Part shown: positions 22,569-34,205 of the stretch, piece by piece
How positions within the stretch are numbered: the stretch's first letter is position 1
How the letters are laid out: each line of letters opens with the position of its first letter
From: Cylicocyclus nassatus
Lineage: Eukaryota > Nematoda > Chromadorea > Rhabditida > Strongylidae
Reading direction: 5' to 3'
Length of the DNA stretch: 64,000 nucleotides
Assembly (NCBI GenBank): GCA_958299035.1
Contig: CATQJL010000223.1
Location: forward strand, 2,350,359 to 2,414,358
The notes under the pieces: model-generated
The model's input: only the letters and a program-made list of their open reading frames with translations
Databases searched by the model: none
Told to the model about the DNA's origin: nothing
Made by a program: the position numbers and the translations under genes

Positions 22569-24503
22569 CTAAGTTTGAACCTTTGAAGGCACAAGTTTTC
22601 CCTTGTCGAGGCGATAATAACGGACATCCTCGCTGTAAAACTGAATTTAGAAGCAGAAGACGATTCTGGAAAACTTACAGTGCTTCTGCGATACAGGTCC
22701 TGATTTGGCCGCAGTAGAAAGTTTTTTGCTCCAGCAGATAGTTGAACTTTTTCTCGCGTTCTTCATCGGATGTACCCAGAGAGATCCAGTAACTAAATCA
22801 TTTGAGTAGGTAAAGACTGCTTACGAAACACCAACGCACCTAGTGCGCAAGCTTCTTATCGAATTCAATCTGTATCCCTCCAAATCCTCGTTGCCGAGGC
22901 TAAGCGCATCCAATACGAAATCTAAAGAATGATTTGAATGAGAATTTCTTACATGACTAGTTTCGTACCGTTGAGTGTGATAACTATGGACTCAGGCAGA
23001 TCTTGTAAATCCGGCTTGCGCGATACATTAGATGTACGATGAGCAAAATTCCATATATCTGAGGGATCTGGTCCACAAACCTACAAATCTCGCTGTAGTC
23101 CACTCATATTTACTTAACTAGATTTTTTTATTATACTTACATGTTCATTGGTTATGAAAGTTATGAACATGAATGGCCAACCTGTCTGAAGATCACACGT
23201 AAAAAGTCATTGATGACGAGCGAAGTCTTGTGTTTGACTCTACTCGGAGCTGTGTAGCCGGCGAGAAGCTCGTTGAGGTTTAGTTCCTATGATAAGCATA
23301 ATTGGCTTTGGTTAATTTTTGATCCTAACTACCTTGAATGGTGAACTACGCTTGATTATGTGCTGTTTCTTGAGATTATCAGGGCTGAAGCTTATGGTGG
23401 AAGAGGACTCGCTGATTCCGCTAGTAAGCTTGTTGCAGATCTGTCGCAGTACATGGATTTGAGACTCGAGATCTCTGTTCTTTGTTAGCAGAAGATTAAC
23501 CTGTAGCGAGCAATGCTGATTCAAATGCTTAAGCGTGACGAATCCTACTTTCCCCCTTAACCGATACATAAAAGTCGTCACAGCTGCACTCACCAGCACG
23601 CGGTTGGATATCGCGTTTTCTACCAAGAGCCGCGTTGTTTCGATGTTATCAAATAAAGAAATACCATGCCTAGAGCGCTCGGCGCTCTGCACCAATCTAG
23701 ACAGATTCCACCAAACCAATCGTGCAAAAATACACTTATCACAGCTTTAGTTTCAACCATACAAAAGCGCTGTTTCTGCTGTTAGCAGGCAGCGTTTCCA
23801 TCGTCAGTTGTTATCGACGTTCTGTTGCTACTGTTGTTAACCACTACTGCTGCTGTTATTTGCTACCCCTGCTACTGCTGTTAGATGATGGAACGAACAA
23901 TCAAGTCTCATTTCTCCATACAAGTTTTCAATGATTAGGTAACAGCAGCAACATCAGTAACAAGAATACAGCGGTAACATCAGCAACAGCGGCAACAATT
24001 GATGGTGACTACGAAGTAGTGCATGGCAAGAATCCAAATAGACACAAAGAAGAGATTTCAATCCATAAAATAAACAAAAAATGTGAGTGAAATACGAAAT
24101 GTCTTAGTAGGTTGCATGAAGCGGAATGTGGGTGAAGAGAATAGAGGGTGAAAGAGAAAGTGGAAAGATGGGAGGTGAATAAAAGATCCTCGAACAACTT
24201 CATTACTCTTGCTTAAAGATTATTGTATATTCTCATTAGTGATCTCTAATGTGCACAGCTTCGGAAAGAAAGCAAGAGAGCAGTGCTAAATCAGAGAGGA
24301 AAACAGGAAACTTTAAGAAAAGAAAGAAAGAAAAGCAGTGCTAAATCAAAAAAGAGAAAGAAACATTATCATAGAAGTGAGTTGAAGCATAACTAGTGTC
24401 AAATAAAGCGCAATCACGCTCACCTGAAAGTCGACTTGTGCCCTCAAAGTAGAAGCCTTGAACTATTTGTTCGTCGCGACTATATTCGGCTGATGCCCTT
24501 GCT
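22569..24503 (-). CDS. Uncharacterised multi-exon gene (C-terminal part complete)
   Basis: Minus-strand exons reconstructed from splice sites and phase: 24424-24503; one ending at 23594 (5' limit unsure, about 23706); 23333-23500; 23182-23286; 22953-23080; 22825-22899; 22679-22792; 22569-22632 with stop TAG. Every join from the 23594 exon onward is GT-AG and keeps one frame (...PFK|ELNLNELLAGY...; PDPSDIWNFAHRT; GTSDEEREKKFNYLLEQ; end VPSKVQT). Introns are 32-101 nt. The first exon (SRDEQIVQGFYFEGTSR) has good sites but does not phase with the next one found, so an exon is missing between them. The 23.4-23.7 kb part looks helical (LVENAISNRVL, TKNRDLESQIHVLRQI). No family recognised; likely intracellular, as no signal or membrane segment is seen. 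The true start lies upstream. Confidence 0.75.
23773..24005. repeat. CTG/TTG-rich imperfect repeat with inverted partner
   Basis: CTGCTGTTA/TTGTTGCTACTG triplet-rich sequence (23773-23890) is followed by its mirrored CAGCAGCAACATCAG-type sequence (23940-24000), both ending in GATGG/TGATGG. It probably lies in an intron or 5' flank of the minus-strand gene. Confidence 0.6.
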
Positions 24504-24935
24504 CTGAAAAAATTCACGTTAGAAAAGAGGAAAGAAGAGATCTAATATGCAAAGAATCGTAAGCGCAGTTTGAAAATCATCAAATCGCGAGAAACCGCGG
24601 TGCGGTCCCGAAGCGCACGCACATATAGCACCTTCACATAACTGCTTCACTAGTAGGAGGAGAAAAGATCGAAATTACAACCACTCAGCTAGGAACCAGA
24701 ATCTAAATACTACCTAAGATAACACTCCAATTTGAATTGCTAAACTTTCACCATCTATAACAGATTGACAGACTAGCAGTATAGTGAAATAGCGCAAGTG
24801 CACTGTTACGAAATACAGAAAAGAAAGCAAGGAGAATCAGACGCTGAAAAAGACTTGCCTAAATTCATATTTTCCTTTTTATATATAAAACAGCACAAAG
24901 TCACATTTAGAAGAATTTCGAAACACGTAAAATTT

Positions 24936-25040
24936 ATGAGTAAATGTAAAGTCAAAAGGAGTCATTTCCTTATTACATGGTGCATCATAACAGCCGCACT
25001 CGCAAAGAGCTGTACAATAGATGGTCGCACATATATTAAG
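24936..25040 (+). CDS. Possible first exon of a secreted peptide
   Basis: ATG at 24936 opens 35 codons (MSKCKVKRSHFLITWCII...) with a hydrophobic core ending in ALA before KSCTIDG, which resembles a signal peptide and cleavage site. The frame ends at AAG|GTAATT. An acceptor, CTGGGTCATAG, at about 25090 would add LHTSHCDRGR-stop, giving a 45-residue cysteine-containing peptide. The context is otherwise empty and the evidence is thin. Confidence 0.2.
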
Positions 25041-25384
25041 GTAATTCAATAGCCGGATCATCTATTTGCTTGTTTTGGCTCTGGGTCATAGCTTCACACC
25101 TCGCACTGCGACAGAGGACGGTAATTATGATGTGCGAAGTAACAAGCAAGAGGTCACTTCACCCTTAACGACAAGTGATGCAAATACATTTGAATAATGC
25201 CACATGGAAAGAAAAGAATTCAGTCAATTTACAGAATAAAACGAGAGGACGATGGAAAAGAAACACTAGAAGTCCGCACTTGCGCTAAATCAGATATCGC
25301 ACTGACCATTACATAAGTTTGATGAAGACTCTGTGACTTTTTACGACAATTCAGTCATTAGAATGAAAGTAGCGCTATTACGAA

Positions 25385-25615
25385 ATACCGCGAAGCTCTC
25401 GGAAAATTCCCTTTTCTTAAAAGCTTTTGGAAAGTTTCGCATTTATAGATACTTCCCGAAGAAATCCTCGGGAAGTTCCTAACTGCGTTGCTCCTGACGT
25501 CAAAGTTTTCGGGAAACTCCCATTTTTGCGCTTCCATTCACCTCTGTGTTAAACGAGTTCTTCGGGAAGTTTGCCAAAATTGGCTTGTTTTCGGGAAGCT
25601 CCCGTGAATTGTCTG
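25385..25615. repeat. Cluster of CGGGAAGTT motifs, site 2
   Basis: Repeated CTCGGGAAGTTCC, TTCGGGAAGTTTGCC and TCGGGAAGCTCCCG words, as at 21.84-22.0 kb. No coding content. Confidence 0.55.
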
Positions 25616-26470
25616 AGGAATGAACAAATATGTTCTCGGACGCAAAACAGTGAAAACATCTAGAATTCAACATTTCAGATTGATCTTCCTTCTCTTTAAG
25701 ATATATAACATAGGCCGGTGCATCTCTGAATTGTTCGTTTACAGTTTTGAATTATGTTGCCGCCACTAGCGTGCATTGAGAAAGGTGTGTTGTCAGTTTA
25801 AGAACATAGTCTCAATCAAATCATTTGTCTTTGCTCTTCATGTCAGATTTGCACTGCTGAAACCATAGATCGGCACTGTTAAGTGGGCCACAAATTCTCA
25901 GTTGCTAGAGGTATTTACTTCATCTCAAGCTCAAAGTTCCCTTTTACACTCATCAGTAAAACGCTACAACGTTCAATCAAAAGCACTTTCTTTTTCTAGC
26001 AAGTTCTGAGTAGATGCTCACCAGGAAGCAGCATTTCTTAATCTTTTTTTTGTGAATGTAGAGAGTTGCAGCGTCATTTTCAATTCTGCTTGACTTTCGT
26101 ATTTTCTTTTTATTATCAAGTTCTGGTTTTATAGTAGGGGTATAGGCTCACCAAATAAATGTTATCCTGGTACGCCAGCTGTAGCTAGACAGTTTATTCT
26201 ATTTTGCGATGCCTTTATTCGTCACTATTCATTGAAAAAATACAATACTGATGTCCTATAGACCAGTCAGGTCATAAGCATATTTTTAGTTTTTCTTAAG
26301 TAGTACTCATATTATAATCAACGGAATTAAGACTATGAGTTTGATTGCTATGGTTTGACACTAACTTGTACACCCACTTATGAACCCATATTGGATTTTT
26401 ATATAGCAGCTTACAGCACGCATTATCGTAAAAGTTATGGCAATTAAAGGCAATATGTTCACTTAGTAAA
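25616..26470. other. Intergenic, nothing recognised
   Basis: A+T-rich with no supported exon or repeat boundary. Confidence 0.3.
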
Positions 26471-26885
26471 CTAACAAGGGAAGGATATATAGTCGAAGTG
26501 GCTTTTTCATATAAAACGGATACTTATAGGCATTGAACGCCGATTCCAAATCTGCTTTTGGTAGCTGCAAAGCGCTTCTGTGACGAAATAAATTCAAGGG
26601 TTTGGCTAAGATGAAAAGTTGAGATCTTTTAGGCACTTGTAAGGAATAATGATTAGCATGAGTGTTAGACTGTAAATCTCAATTGCATAAAGCGTCCTGG
26701 CAGCAATCATGGTCCCATTTGAGCTCATAGACTACAGTTTCGAATGCCCATTTCAGATTTTTGCTCCAAAAAATCCCCATCCCCTCCCAGAAGCGTCTTT
26801 TAGGAACAGCGTTTAATGCTCTATGAGAAGGTATATATTTCATTTTGGAACGCCACTTCGACCAAATATCCTTTCCTTGTAAGGA
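26471..26885. mobile_element. Palindromic MITE, ACAAGGGAA family
   Basis: The left end, AACAAGGGAAGGATATAT with AGTCGAAGTGGC, is mirrored at the right end GCCACTTCGACC..ATCCTTTCCTTGT. The interior carries a reversed copy of the recurrent module (GCCGATTCCAAATCTGC near 26550). The same left terminus begins the element at 46.81 kb. Confidence 0.7.
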
Positions 26886-27236
26886 AGTCTTATATCATAG
26901 TTGATTCCGTTCGCAAAATATCTATCATCAAAACTACGGTAAAATTTACTACTATTATTAATAATTCTGAGAAGTAATTATTTCGAGACCCCTACATACA
27001 TAATCTGCCTTGATTTTTGAGGCGTACAGCCAGCCTGTCAAGCAGAGTGGTTCAACTCAATGATCTTGCTTATTATAAGCAGTCAGTTCAAAGAACAAGA
27101 TCACTTTGTAGGTGAATATAATACGAATCTTAAATTCTCTATTTTAGGAGTTGCTTAAATAAAGGAGATGGCAAATTTTGTTAGACAAGTTTGTCTGCAG
27201 TGGAATAATTGGCTAACATTTTTGAGAAAACCTCTA

Positions 27237-27852
27237 TCTTATATATAAAGCTGAATGTCTGTTTGTCTGTCTGTATGTCTGTCTGTATGTCTGTATGCAC
27301 GTATGTTCCGAATAGAAAATTCCATTTCTGAACCGATCCGGACCAAACTTGGCACACATACACTTCGGGCCCCGGCGGGTGTCATAGGCTACTTTTCGTC
27401 ATCGATCGACATCGATTTTATCGATTTTTATCGATTTTTTTGCTGAGTTCACCTATGGGGCTGGGAGTTGGCACAGGGGGGTAATCGAGCATGGGGATTA
27501 CGAATACAATATTAGTTTTTAACATCATCCACTACTTTTATGGATTTTATCGATTTTTCAAAAAAGTTTGAGCTACGGGGCTGGGAGTTTGCACAGGGGG
27601 GTAATCGAGCATGGGAATACGAATACAATATTGGTTTTCAACAGCATCCATTACTTTTATCGATTTTATCGATTTTTTGCAAAGTTTAACCTAGAGGGCT
27701 GGGAGTTCGCACAGGGGGTAGGTGAGCATGCTGAGAAAACGAGGATAAGGAATTTGCATGGAGAAGTGGCACAGGGAAGGATTCTGCACGGATAAGGATG
27801 GAACCTTTATCATAGTTTCACTGAACCGGGCGGAGCCGGGTAAGCAAGCTAG
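27237..27852 (+). mobile_element. Non-autonomous Helitron, copy 3
   Basis: Begins TCTTATATATAAAGCTGA after A and ends with the hairpin sequence CCGGGCGGAGCCGGG, then TAAGCAAGCTAG before T. The interior has a TCTG-rich tract, the ACTTCGGGCCCCGGCGGG block shared with copy 1, and three tandem units starting near 27447, 27566 and 27683. Close overall similarity to copy 1 suggests recent amplification of one family. No coding capacity. Confidence 0.88.
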
Positions 27853-28214
27853 TAGAATAATACAAATATCCATTACTAAGCAGTATAAGCGATTGAAAAT
27901 CTAGTAATGATTTTAGGATTAGTTTTGAGGTAACATACGAATGCTACTTATTCTCGGGGTCACCTCAAGCAAGTGACACATATCGATTTGCAGATAAGGT
28001 TTATGACAAGATAATAATAACGGAAAACTTGGGAAAAATAATAGTAAAGCATACTGAAGCCCAACTGTTTGACTACCAGAACATAAGCATACGTTTATTT
28101 CCAATCTATAGGAGGACATACAAAAAGCCGTACAAAATGTTTCATACATAAGAAGCCAAAAAGTCATGGAAATTCAATCCGTGAACTTCTTGCCACAAAA
28201 TATTTCCTTAAGTA

Positions 28215-28406
28215 CCCTATTTTCAGGTGTATAAGCCGCACCCTTTTTGCTCTAAACGACCCAGACGTACCGCCGCGCGTATGTCTCGCGAAGTGGTCGC
28301 CTTATCGCATACTGCTTTCACTTAACGCGCTCCATGATGACAGTCAGTCTTTTGGGGTTTCGCCTTTAGAGCGAAAAGGGTGCGGCTTATACACCTGAAA
28401 ATAGGA
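28215..28406. mobile_element. Short palindromic MITE, TA|CCCTA family
   Basis: Terminal inverted repeats of about 37 bp (left starts CCCTATTTTCAGGTGTATAA) are bounded by TA on each side. The next block, AGCCGCACCCTTTT, is also mirrored. The interior is 120 bp of GC-richer sequence. The termini resemble those at 51463 and 40513. TA duplication points to Tc1/mariner-type mobilisation. Confidence 0.85.
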
Positions 28407-28690
28407 TAATCATGCTTCTCGCTATCGATCCTGCAGATCCTTCATCCTATATGTTTAAGTGAAGCTCTCATAAAAATACAATCTAATCTTGAAATTTTAT
28501 TTGGGATTTGAGTCATGTACGTACCTCTATAACCAGACTAGCTGAAAAACAGCACAAAAATGTATGCTTAATGCTGGCTTTCCTGACTCAACTTATTCAA
28601 AGTCTTGGATATGCTGAGAGCCAAAAGCAAAAAATCTTCCCTTCAATACATTTCTCCCCTGCAGTCATGTTTGTACAGGGTGGGACAAAA

Positions 28691-29341
28691 GTCTGACAAG
28701 GGAACGATCCCAACTTAAGGTGGCGAATTGGAATGAACCGCATACTATTAGATGCGTCTTGATGAGCTGATTCCAAATCTTTCTTCCAAATCTGCGACAA
28801 CGTCATCTGCAAAAAGTTATGAGCGGTTGAAAATGTGAAGTTATCGGGGTTTTAATGCATAATATGCTTCAAAATCCAGCTTGGAAGTGCACGACTAGCA
28901 TGATATTGAGTGTACTGATTCCAGGGAATGCTCAGATTCTAAAGAAACACAGATAAGTGTTTTTAAACAACTGATTTTCGAGGTATGGCGCTGTACATTT
29001 GCCAAATTTGGACTTTTCATTGCTCATAGCTTTTACCAAAGAACTTTAGTTCCTTTTTAGCTGTTCAAAAACACTTATCTGTGTTTCTTTAGAATCTGAG
29101 CATTCCCTGGAACCAGTACATTCAATATCATGCTAGTCGTGCACTCCCAAGTTGGATTTTAAAGCATATTATGCATTGAAACCCCAATAACTTCACATTT
29201 TCAACCGCTCATAACTTTTTGCAGATAACGTTGTCGCAGATATGGAAGACAGATTTGGAATCAGCTCATCAAGGCGCATCTAATCGTATGCGCTTCATTC
29301 CAATTCGCCACCTTGAGTTGGGATCGTTCCCTTGTGAGAGC
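28691..29341. mobile_element. Foldback element, ACAAGGGAACGATCCC termini
   Basis: Arms of about 285 bp (28691-28975 and 29055-29341) are close reverse complements. Each carries a TCTSACAAGGGAACGATC end, the GGTGGCGAATTGGAATGAA block, one recurrent module, and GGGAATGCTCAGATTC next to the centre. The loop is about 80 bp. No coding; ORFs on either strand follow the palindrome. Confidence 0.85.
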
Positions 29342-29440
29342 CTAGTAATTTTCCGGATAAAATCAGAGGTACTTAGAAACAGAAAAGTTGGTGCACACAT
29401 GGACCGAACCTCTACAAATATAGCGCAGCTCTCAAATTTT

Positions 29441-30024
29441 GAGACTGCCTCTTTTGGTTTTGGAGCAGCCCTTCATAATTCTGGCAAGCATGTCTGTCGT
29501 GGCACGCCTGCAGTCGAAATGAAATTCGTTCCATGCCTTCATGATGATTGTTTCTTTCACTAGACAAATGTGCAGTATGATAGAGCAATCTTTTGGCTAC
29601 AACATATCTTACGAAGATTTTTTTTGTGGAATTTAGGGAGAAAAATTTTGGAATTTTAAGTGAAGGCAATGTGTTCGCATACCGGAGATTTGGATGCGAT
29701 TGCGCGAACGGGAGCGAAAAATTATAATCTTGAAACTGCCTCTTTTGGTTTTGGAGCAGCCCTTCATAATTCTGGCAAGCCTGTCTGTCGTGGCACGCCG
29801 GCAGTCGAAATGAAATTCGTTCCATGCCTTCATGATGATTGTTTCTTTCACTAGACAAATGTACAGTATGATAGAGCAATCTTTTGGCTACAACATATCT
29901 TACGAAGATTTTTTTTGCGGAATTTAGGGAGGAAAATTTTGGAATTTTAAGTGAAGGCAATGTGCTCGCATACCGGAGATTTGGATGCGATTGCGCGAAC
30001 GGGAGCGAAAAATTACAATCTAAG
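29441..30024 (+). repeat. 292-bp tandem duplication, nearly identical
   Basis: Units 29441-29732 and 29733-30024 start at GACTGCCTCTTTTGG / AACTGCCTCTTTTGG and differ at only a few positions. Each contains CGGAGATTTGGATGCGATTG near its end. The near identity implies a recent duplication. Small ORFs repeat with the units. Confidence 0.9.
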
Positions 30025-30345
30025 GGCCGAATGCACTAACATCCCCAATGAAAGATCGCAGCTTCAAAAGAAAGCTTCATATCCTGTAGCGCCAGATATC
30101 TGGATTTCACGCTGTCTACCTATCCGTAAGTATTCCCACCATCCTTTACTATGAACATATTGAACGGGAGCAAGAACCTGTACAAGCCGCATTTTCCAGC
30201 TTTTCGTATGATTCCCTGATGATCCCCCGGCTGCCGACCGTCTTTTCTTCAAAGCCATTTTTCGTCTTTCATGGTTAACGAAAACCTTCCAAAGTTGTAC
30301 TGACGGTCTAACCTAATGGTACTAAGCATCCCGCTGATAAAAACA
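30025..30345 (+). repeat. Dispersed repeat, copy A (partner 36520-36828)
   Basis: Same order and orientation as 36520-36828: AGGGCCG, GAAAGCTTCATATCCTG, GCCAGATATCTGGAT, TACAAGCCGCATTTTCCAGC, CCCCCGGCTGCCGACCGTC. Both are followed about 80-100 bp later by a GGCC..TAGTAATC motif. The repeat boundaries are not defined. Confidence 0.8.
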
Positions 30346-30879
30346 AAGTTTCTGAGATATCGAATTTCTCGATATACCTCAACTCTCGACTTGTGGTTCG
30401 AAAATTTCATGACTCCAAAACATCATGGCCGGTAGTAATCGCCCCGACCTGGCGGCAGGTCTCGTCGGCAGGTCGCTGGCACCTTTTCCGTGAGGTGGCC
30501 AGAAAGTGAAACCCCAAATTTAGGCGGTCCCAGACCTAATACTATTTCATGGTATTCATTTTCAATCCCGAATACTAGTTGAAAATGGATTATCCGGGTC
30601 TGCTACTTTTATCTAAGAAAGTTTTGAACTGAGTGCACATGGAATGGAGAAGATATCGCATTTTTTGAATTTGCACATGGTGCTTGTCTGGACTAATGAA
30701 ATTTCAGTTCATCTAGCGCTGGGTCACTGCACTGTTGAAGCAGGTAATTTGCAAATTTGTTGGCTATTGTAGGATTTACGATGTAAAATATTTGCACATC
30801 GCTATGCCAGTGAATCTTTGAAGCCTTTTCTAGCAATTGCTTTCCTTAGGAGAAGCAGCCGTGTCCGTTTCCATTGAAA

Positions 30880-31935
30880 TGACTGAAGGCCTCCGACTGA
30901 TGCGATTGCTCGTCTAAGCGCTACATGTTGATCGCGGGTAGGGAGCTCAATTCGTTTGCAGGTACACTCAGTTGCGCGACGTTGTGGACTCTGTCCAGAC
31001 AATTGTCGGACACGTCGCAGATTTTTACCTCGTGGTTTCAATGTGAAGCTGCGATTTCATCGTGTTATGAGAACTTAGCTAGGACGACGGTTTCAACCAA
31101 ATTATCACCACCCTGACTATCACTCTTTCAAGATAAAAGTTTTTCAAAATAAACATCGTGTAGAAAGACTTTGCAAGGTGCCAGTGGAATTTTTTATCTG
31201 CAACTACGCAGCGTTCACATTTCCAAAAGCATGCGATATACAGGGTGTCTCCAAAGTAAGTAAACATTTTTGACCGTCAGTAACTCTTTTCCTACAGTGT
31301 TTTTTGCTTTAAGTACACTTAGTGAAGCGAGCGTCAAGTTTGCAGTAGAGCAAATTATCCATCGCTCTTAGTTGCCGCAGGATTACAGCAGGAACTTTGA
31401 AAAATGATTTGAGAAATCGTAATTCATTTTTCCCCAAAATGGATGCTCAAAAAGCTGAAAACTTTATCTCTGAGCAAATTGTGATGCTAATTTCAAACAT
31501 GAAATCCGCACTTTACCGTAAGGCTTTTTTCGGAAGTTATACTAGATAAACCGTGGTAATTATTTCAGTGTTTTTGAATCATGAACTACTCAAAATGCTT
31601 AAAAACTCGTAAAAAGGTGTTTCTTGGAATCAGCAGGTCTGAACACCTTGCCAAAACTTAAATTTTTTCTTAAACGGCCTATTTCACAATGGTGCTGCGC
31701 GCTCGAAATTTCCACATCACACAGTAATAAAGAGCGATTCTTGATTCGATTTATACCTTAAATCTAAGTTGAAGGCAACTTTAGATTGTAACCCGAGCTA
31801 GGCAAAAGACTTTGAGGGAAGAAAAATATTAACGAAAAAGCGTGTATTTACTATTGGGATACTCTACAGAATATCGCAAACTTTGCGTTAGATAATAGAG
31901 TGCTATGGAGCGATAAACCACGGTAATGTAGAGAT
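30880..31935 (-). repeat. Segmental repeat (uninterrupted copy) carrying MITE M2
   Basis: On the minus strand this has the same order as 53400-57860: a flank with CTAACGCAAAGTTTGCG, MITE M2 (31241-31866), a flank with CATGCTTTTGGAAATGTG and GCTGCGTAGTTGCAGAT, then the about 300-bp block with CCTCGTGGTTTCAATGTG reversed. The 53 kb copy is split by two further insertions, so this one serves as the empty site for both. Confidence 0.8.
31241..31866. mobile_element. Tc1/mariner-like MITE M2, CAGGGTGTCYCC termini
   Basis: The left end TA|CAGGGTGTCTCCAAAG is mirrored by the degraded right end TATTGGGATACTCTA. Subterminal repeats include TAACTCTTTTCCTACAG on the left and CAAAAGACTTTGAGGG on the right, the same as in M1 at 45.4 kb. 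No transposase. Confidence 0.75.
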
Positions 31936-33060
31936 GAAAGAGTCGAACGGAAAACTGTATACAGTTATGTTGTTGATTTCTACATTCAGTAAAAATTTTT
32001 TAGGAAGATGCAATGCAATCTCCTCAGTTTTGCAATTGGCACATCGCGCGAAGTTTGGCGCATTTCATTTCTGTGGTAGTACATCTACCTTACGTCATCA
32101 TCGACATTTATGAAAGCGGTGTGTGAGCAGTGTATTACATTCACACAAACTCAAATTCTTCATAAAAATTTCATCACGATATTGCCGCACTATTTCTACC
32201 GTACCTCAAAGTATGGCAACAGGCAATAAATGGTTTTTCTGTAAAAAGTCACGCGGGTTTCCTCTCCTCTCTCACTAAAGTTTGAAAGAAAAGTGTAAAT
32301 TAACTTTTTATTCTTCAGACCAGGACAACAATGGTGGAATGAGCCAAATGGCCGTGAGTAGTGCGAAAATCGAGTGCAAATGTACTATCATATCCGTCAT
32401 GTCACTCCCACACAACCGCGTTTCGTTCAAAAAAAATTGAGTATTACATGTTACAGAATTACCGTTTACCAGTGCGTAATAAAAAAATTGTCGTAGCAAG
32501 CCAAAACAAGTTTGGGCTAATACACAGTATTCGCACCAAAACTAGAAAGAAATCGTTTTAGAAATACTAAACCAATCAGTTTACACGATGTTCTTTGATA
32601 TGTATAACAAAGGTATTATTTTATAGTAAATTTTAGAAGATTAATTTGAAACAAAATCGATGAGAATTCAAGAGAGAATTTTGGTGCAAAGATTATGCAT
32701 TGACTTAATTTTTCACTCTTGGATTTTGAATCTCTTTTTTTCTGACGAACGGTGAAACGATAGAACACAAGTCCCACAAATCTCGTAAACTTTGCAAATT
32801 GTGTGATATATTTCTTTTCCCTTATAGTATAAGCTTAACATATACCATCACTGCATGTAATGAAAGAAATATGCTTCTTTTTTCCACTAAAACACCTCTA
32901 ACAGCACAATCTCTTTGAGGCGAAAATTTGAAGTGTAGATGGCTGTCGCCGTACAATTACCGTATCCACTATACACTCATCACGTAAGCAGATGTTTACG
33001 ATTTTTTAGGAGTGGGTGAAATAAATGAAGGCACTTAGCTATTAATAGATCTACCTTTTA
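31936..33060. other. Intergenic, nothing recognised
   Basis: No supported exon or element boundary. Confidence 0.3.
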
Positions 33061-33064
33061 CTGT

Positions 33065-33336
33065 TCATATATCCTGATACTGCTGCATAGCTATAAATAT
33101 GCATAAAATTTTCGAATTTATTTTCTTCAAAAGATTGCAAAGACACGACACACATATAAAACAGAAAAACTTAAAATTTCCCATAAAATGTCGACCGAGA
33201 AACAAAAGTTGAATCAATACTGGTGCGAATTTGCAAGCTTTCTTAAAAAACACTATGTGAAATTTATTATCAGTAACTGATTAGTAAGCTACTTACCTTG
33301 AAACTGAGACAGTGGTTTCCCCGACATAAGCATTTT
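33065..33336 (-). CDS. Speculative small hydrophobic protein, two exons
   Basis: On the minus strand an ATG near 33336 opens MLMSGKPLSQFQ up to the strong donor CAAG|GTAAGTAG (about 33299). A 40-50 nt gap ends at the acceptor TTTCACATAG, after which the frame reads VFFKKACKFAPVLIQLLF and continues hydrophobic to a stop at 33065. Total about 74 codons. A+T-rich composition and lack of any homologue I recognise make chance quite possible. Confidence 0.17.
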
Positions 33337-33717
33337 TTTGCAAAAAAAGCCCGCTTTCGGATTGGACAAAAATATTTAATATATGGTTCTTATGTTTTAG
33401 TGTATATATTGCCACAGAATTATACGCTCGCATGCATTTTTTTTGAAAATAGGAATTCATTTGTTTGGACGAGCTGCTACCGCCTTAACCGTTCCTCTAA
33501 AGAAGAAGTTGAATATTCAGACGACAAAAGTTGTTTAGAAAATTTTTGAATTTTGGCGAACGATGTGATTACTCAGATATGGCACATGATCAAAACTTTT
33601 CTTTTGATTTGCACCGATTAGCTTTTATAATGTTTATAACATTCCTGTGCTAGGTGACTTGTGCTTATAAAAAATTTCGTTGCCAAACCAAACTGTCAGA
33701 GCCGACGATTGTGCCTT

Positions 33718-34035
33718 CGGGACCCGTCATACTTCGCTGAAAAAGCCCAAAAGCGCCCAAAAAAAGTCCAGAAAAGCCCAAAAAAGCCCGAAAGCGCCAG
33801 AAAGAATTGGAACGCCCACTTGCGTTTGATGCTACGGCACTGTGTTGATTGCAACCATGTCTTTTTACTCATTTTCTGTCGTCTGCACATTAAAATAATA
33901 TCAGAATTCTACCAAAAGTTCGTTTCTGCGTTCCGGCTCTTTCTGTCACTTTCGGCCTTTTTCGAACTTTCTGGGCGTTTTCTAAGCGCTTTTGGGCTTT
34001 TTTTTGGCTTTTTTCGGCAAAGTATGACGGATCCC
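33718..34035. mobile_element. Foldback MITE, GGGACCCGTCATACTT termini
   Basis: The left end GGGACCCGTCATACTTCG is mirrored by CAAAGTATGACGGATCCC. The arms continue as AAAAGCCCAAAAGCGCCC-type purine-rich sequence. A related solo end sits at 18774. Confidence 0.75.
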
Positions 34036-34205
34036 TGAGTTGCATATTCAAATAGGTAAAATGCCAATAAAATGATTGGAGCGCACTGGTACATGCACGA
34101 TGGAAAATACATTTTGGCTTAACGCAGGCTGAGACATGGACTATCTTGGCAAGATATTGTTGGCACAAAGCTGCACTGCTAACCAGGGATTCATTCGCAC
34201 ATGTA

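Noticed and set aside
30200..30240. Hammerhead-like CTGATGA core
   Set aside because: The required GAAA box and flanking helices are absent.
28508..30258. Multiple ORFs on both strands
   Set aside because: They coincide with foldback arms and the 292-bp tandem duplication and repeat with them.
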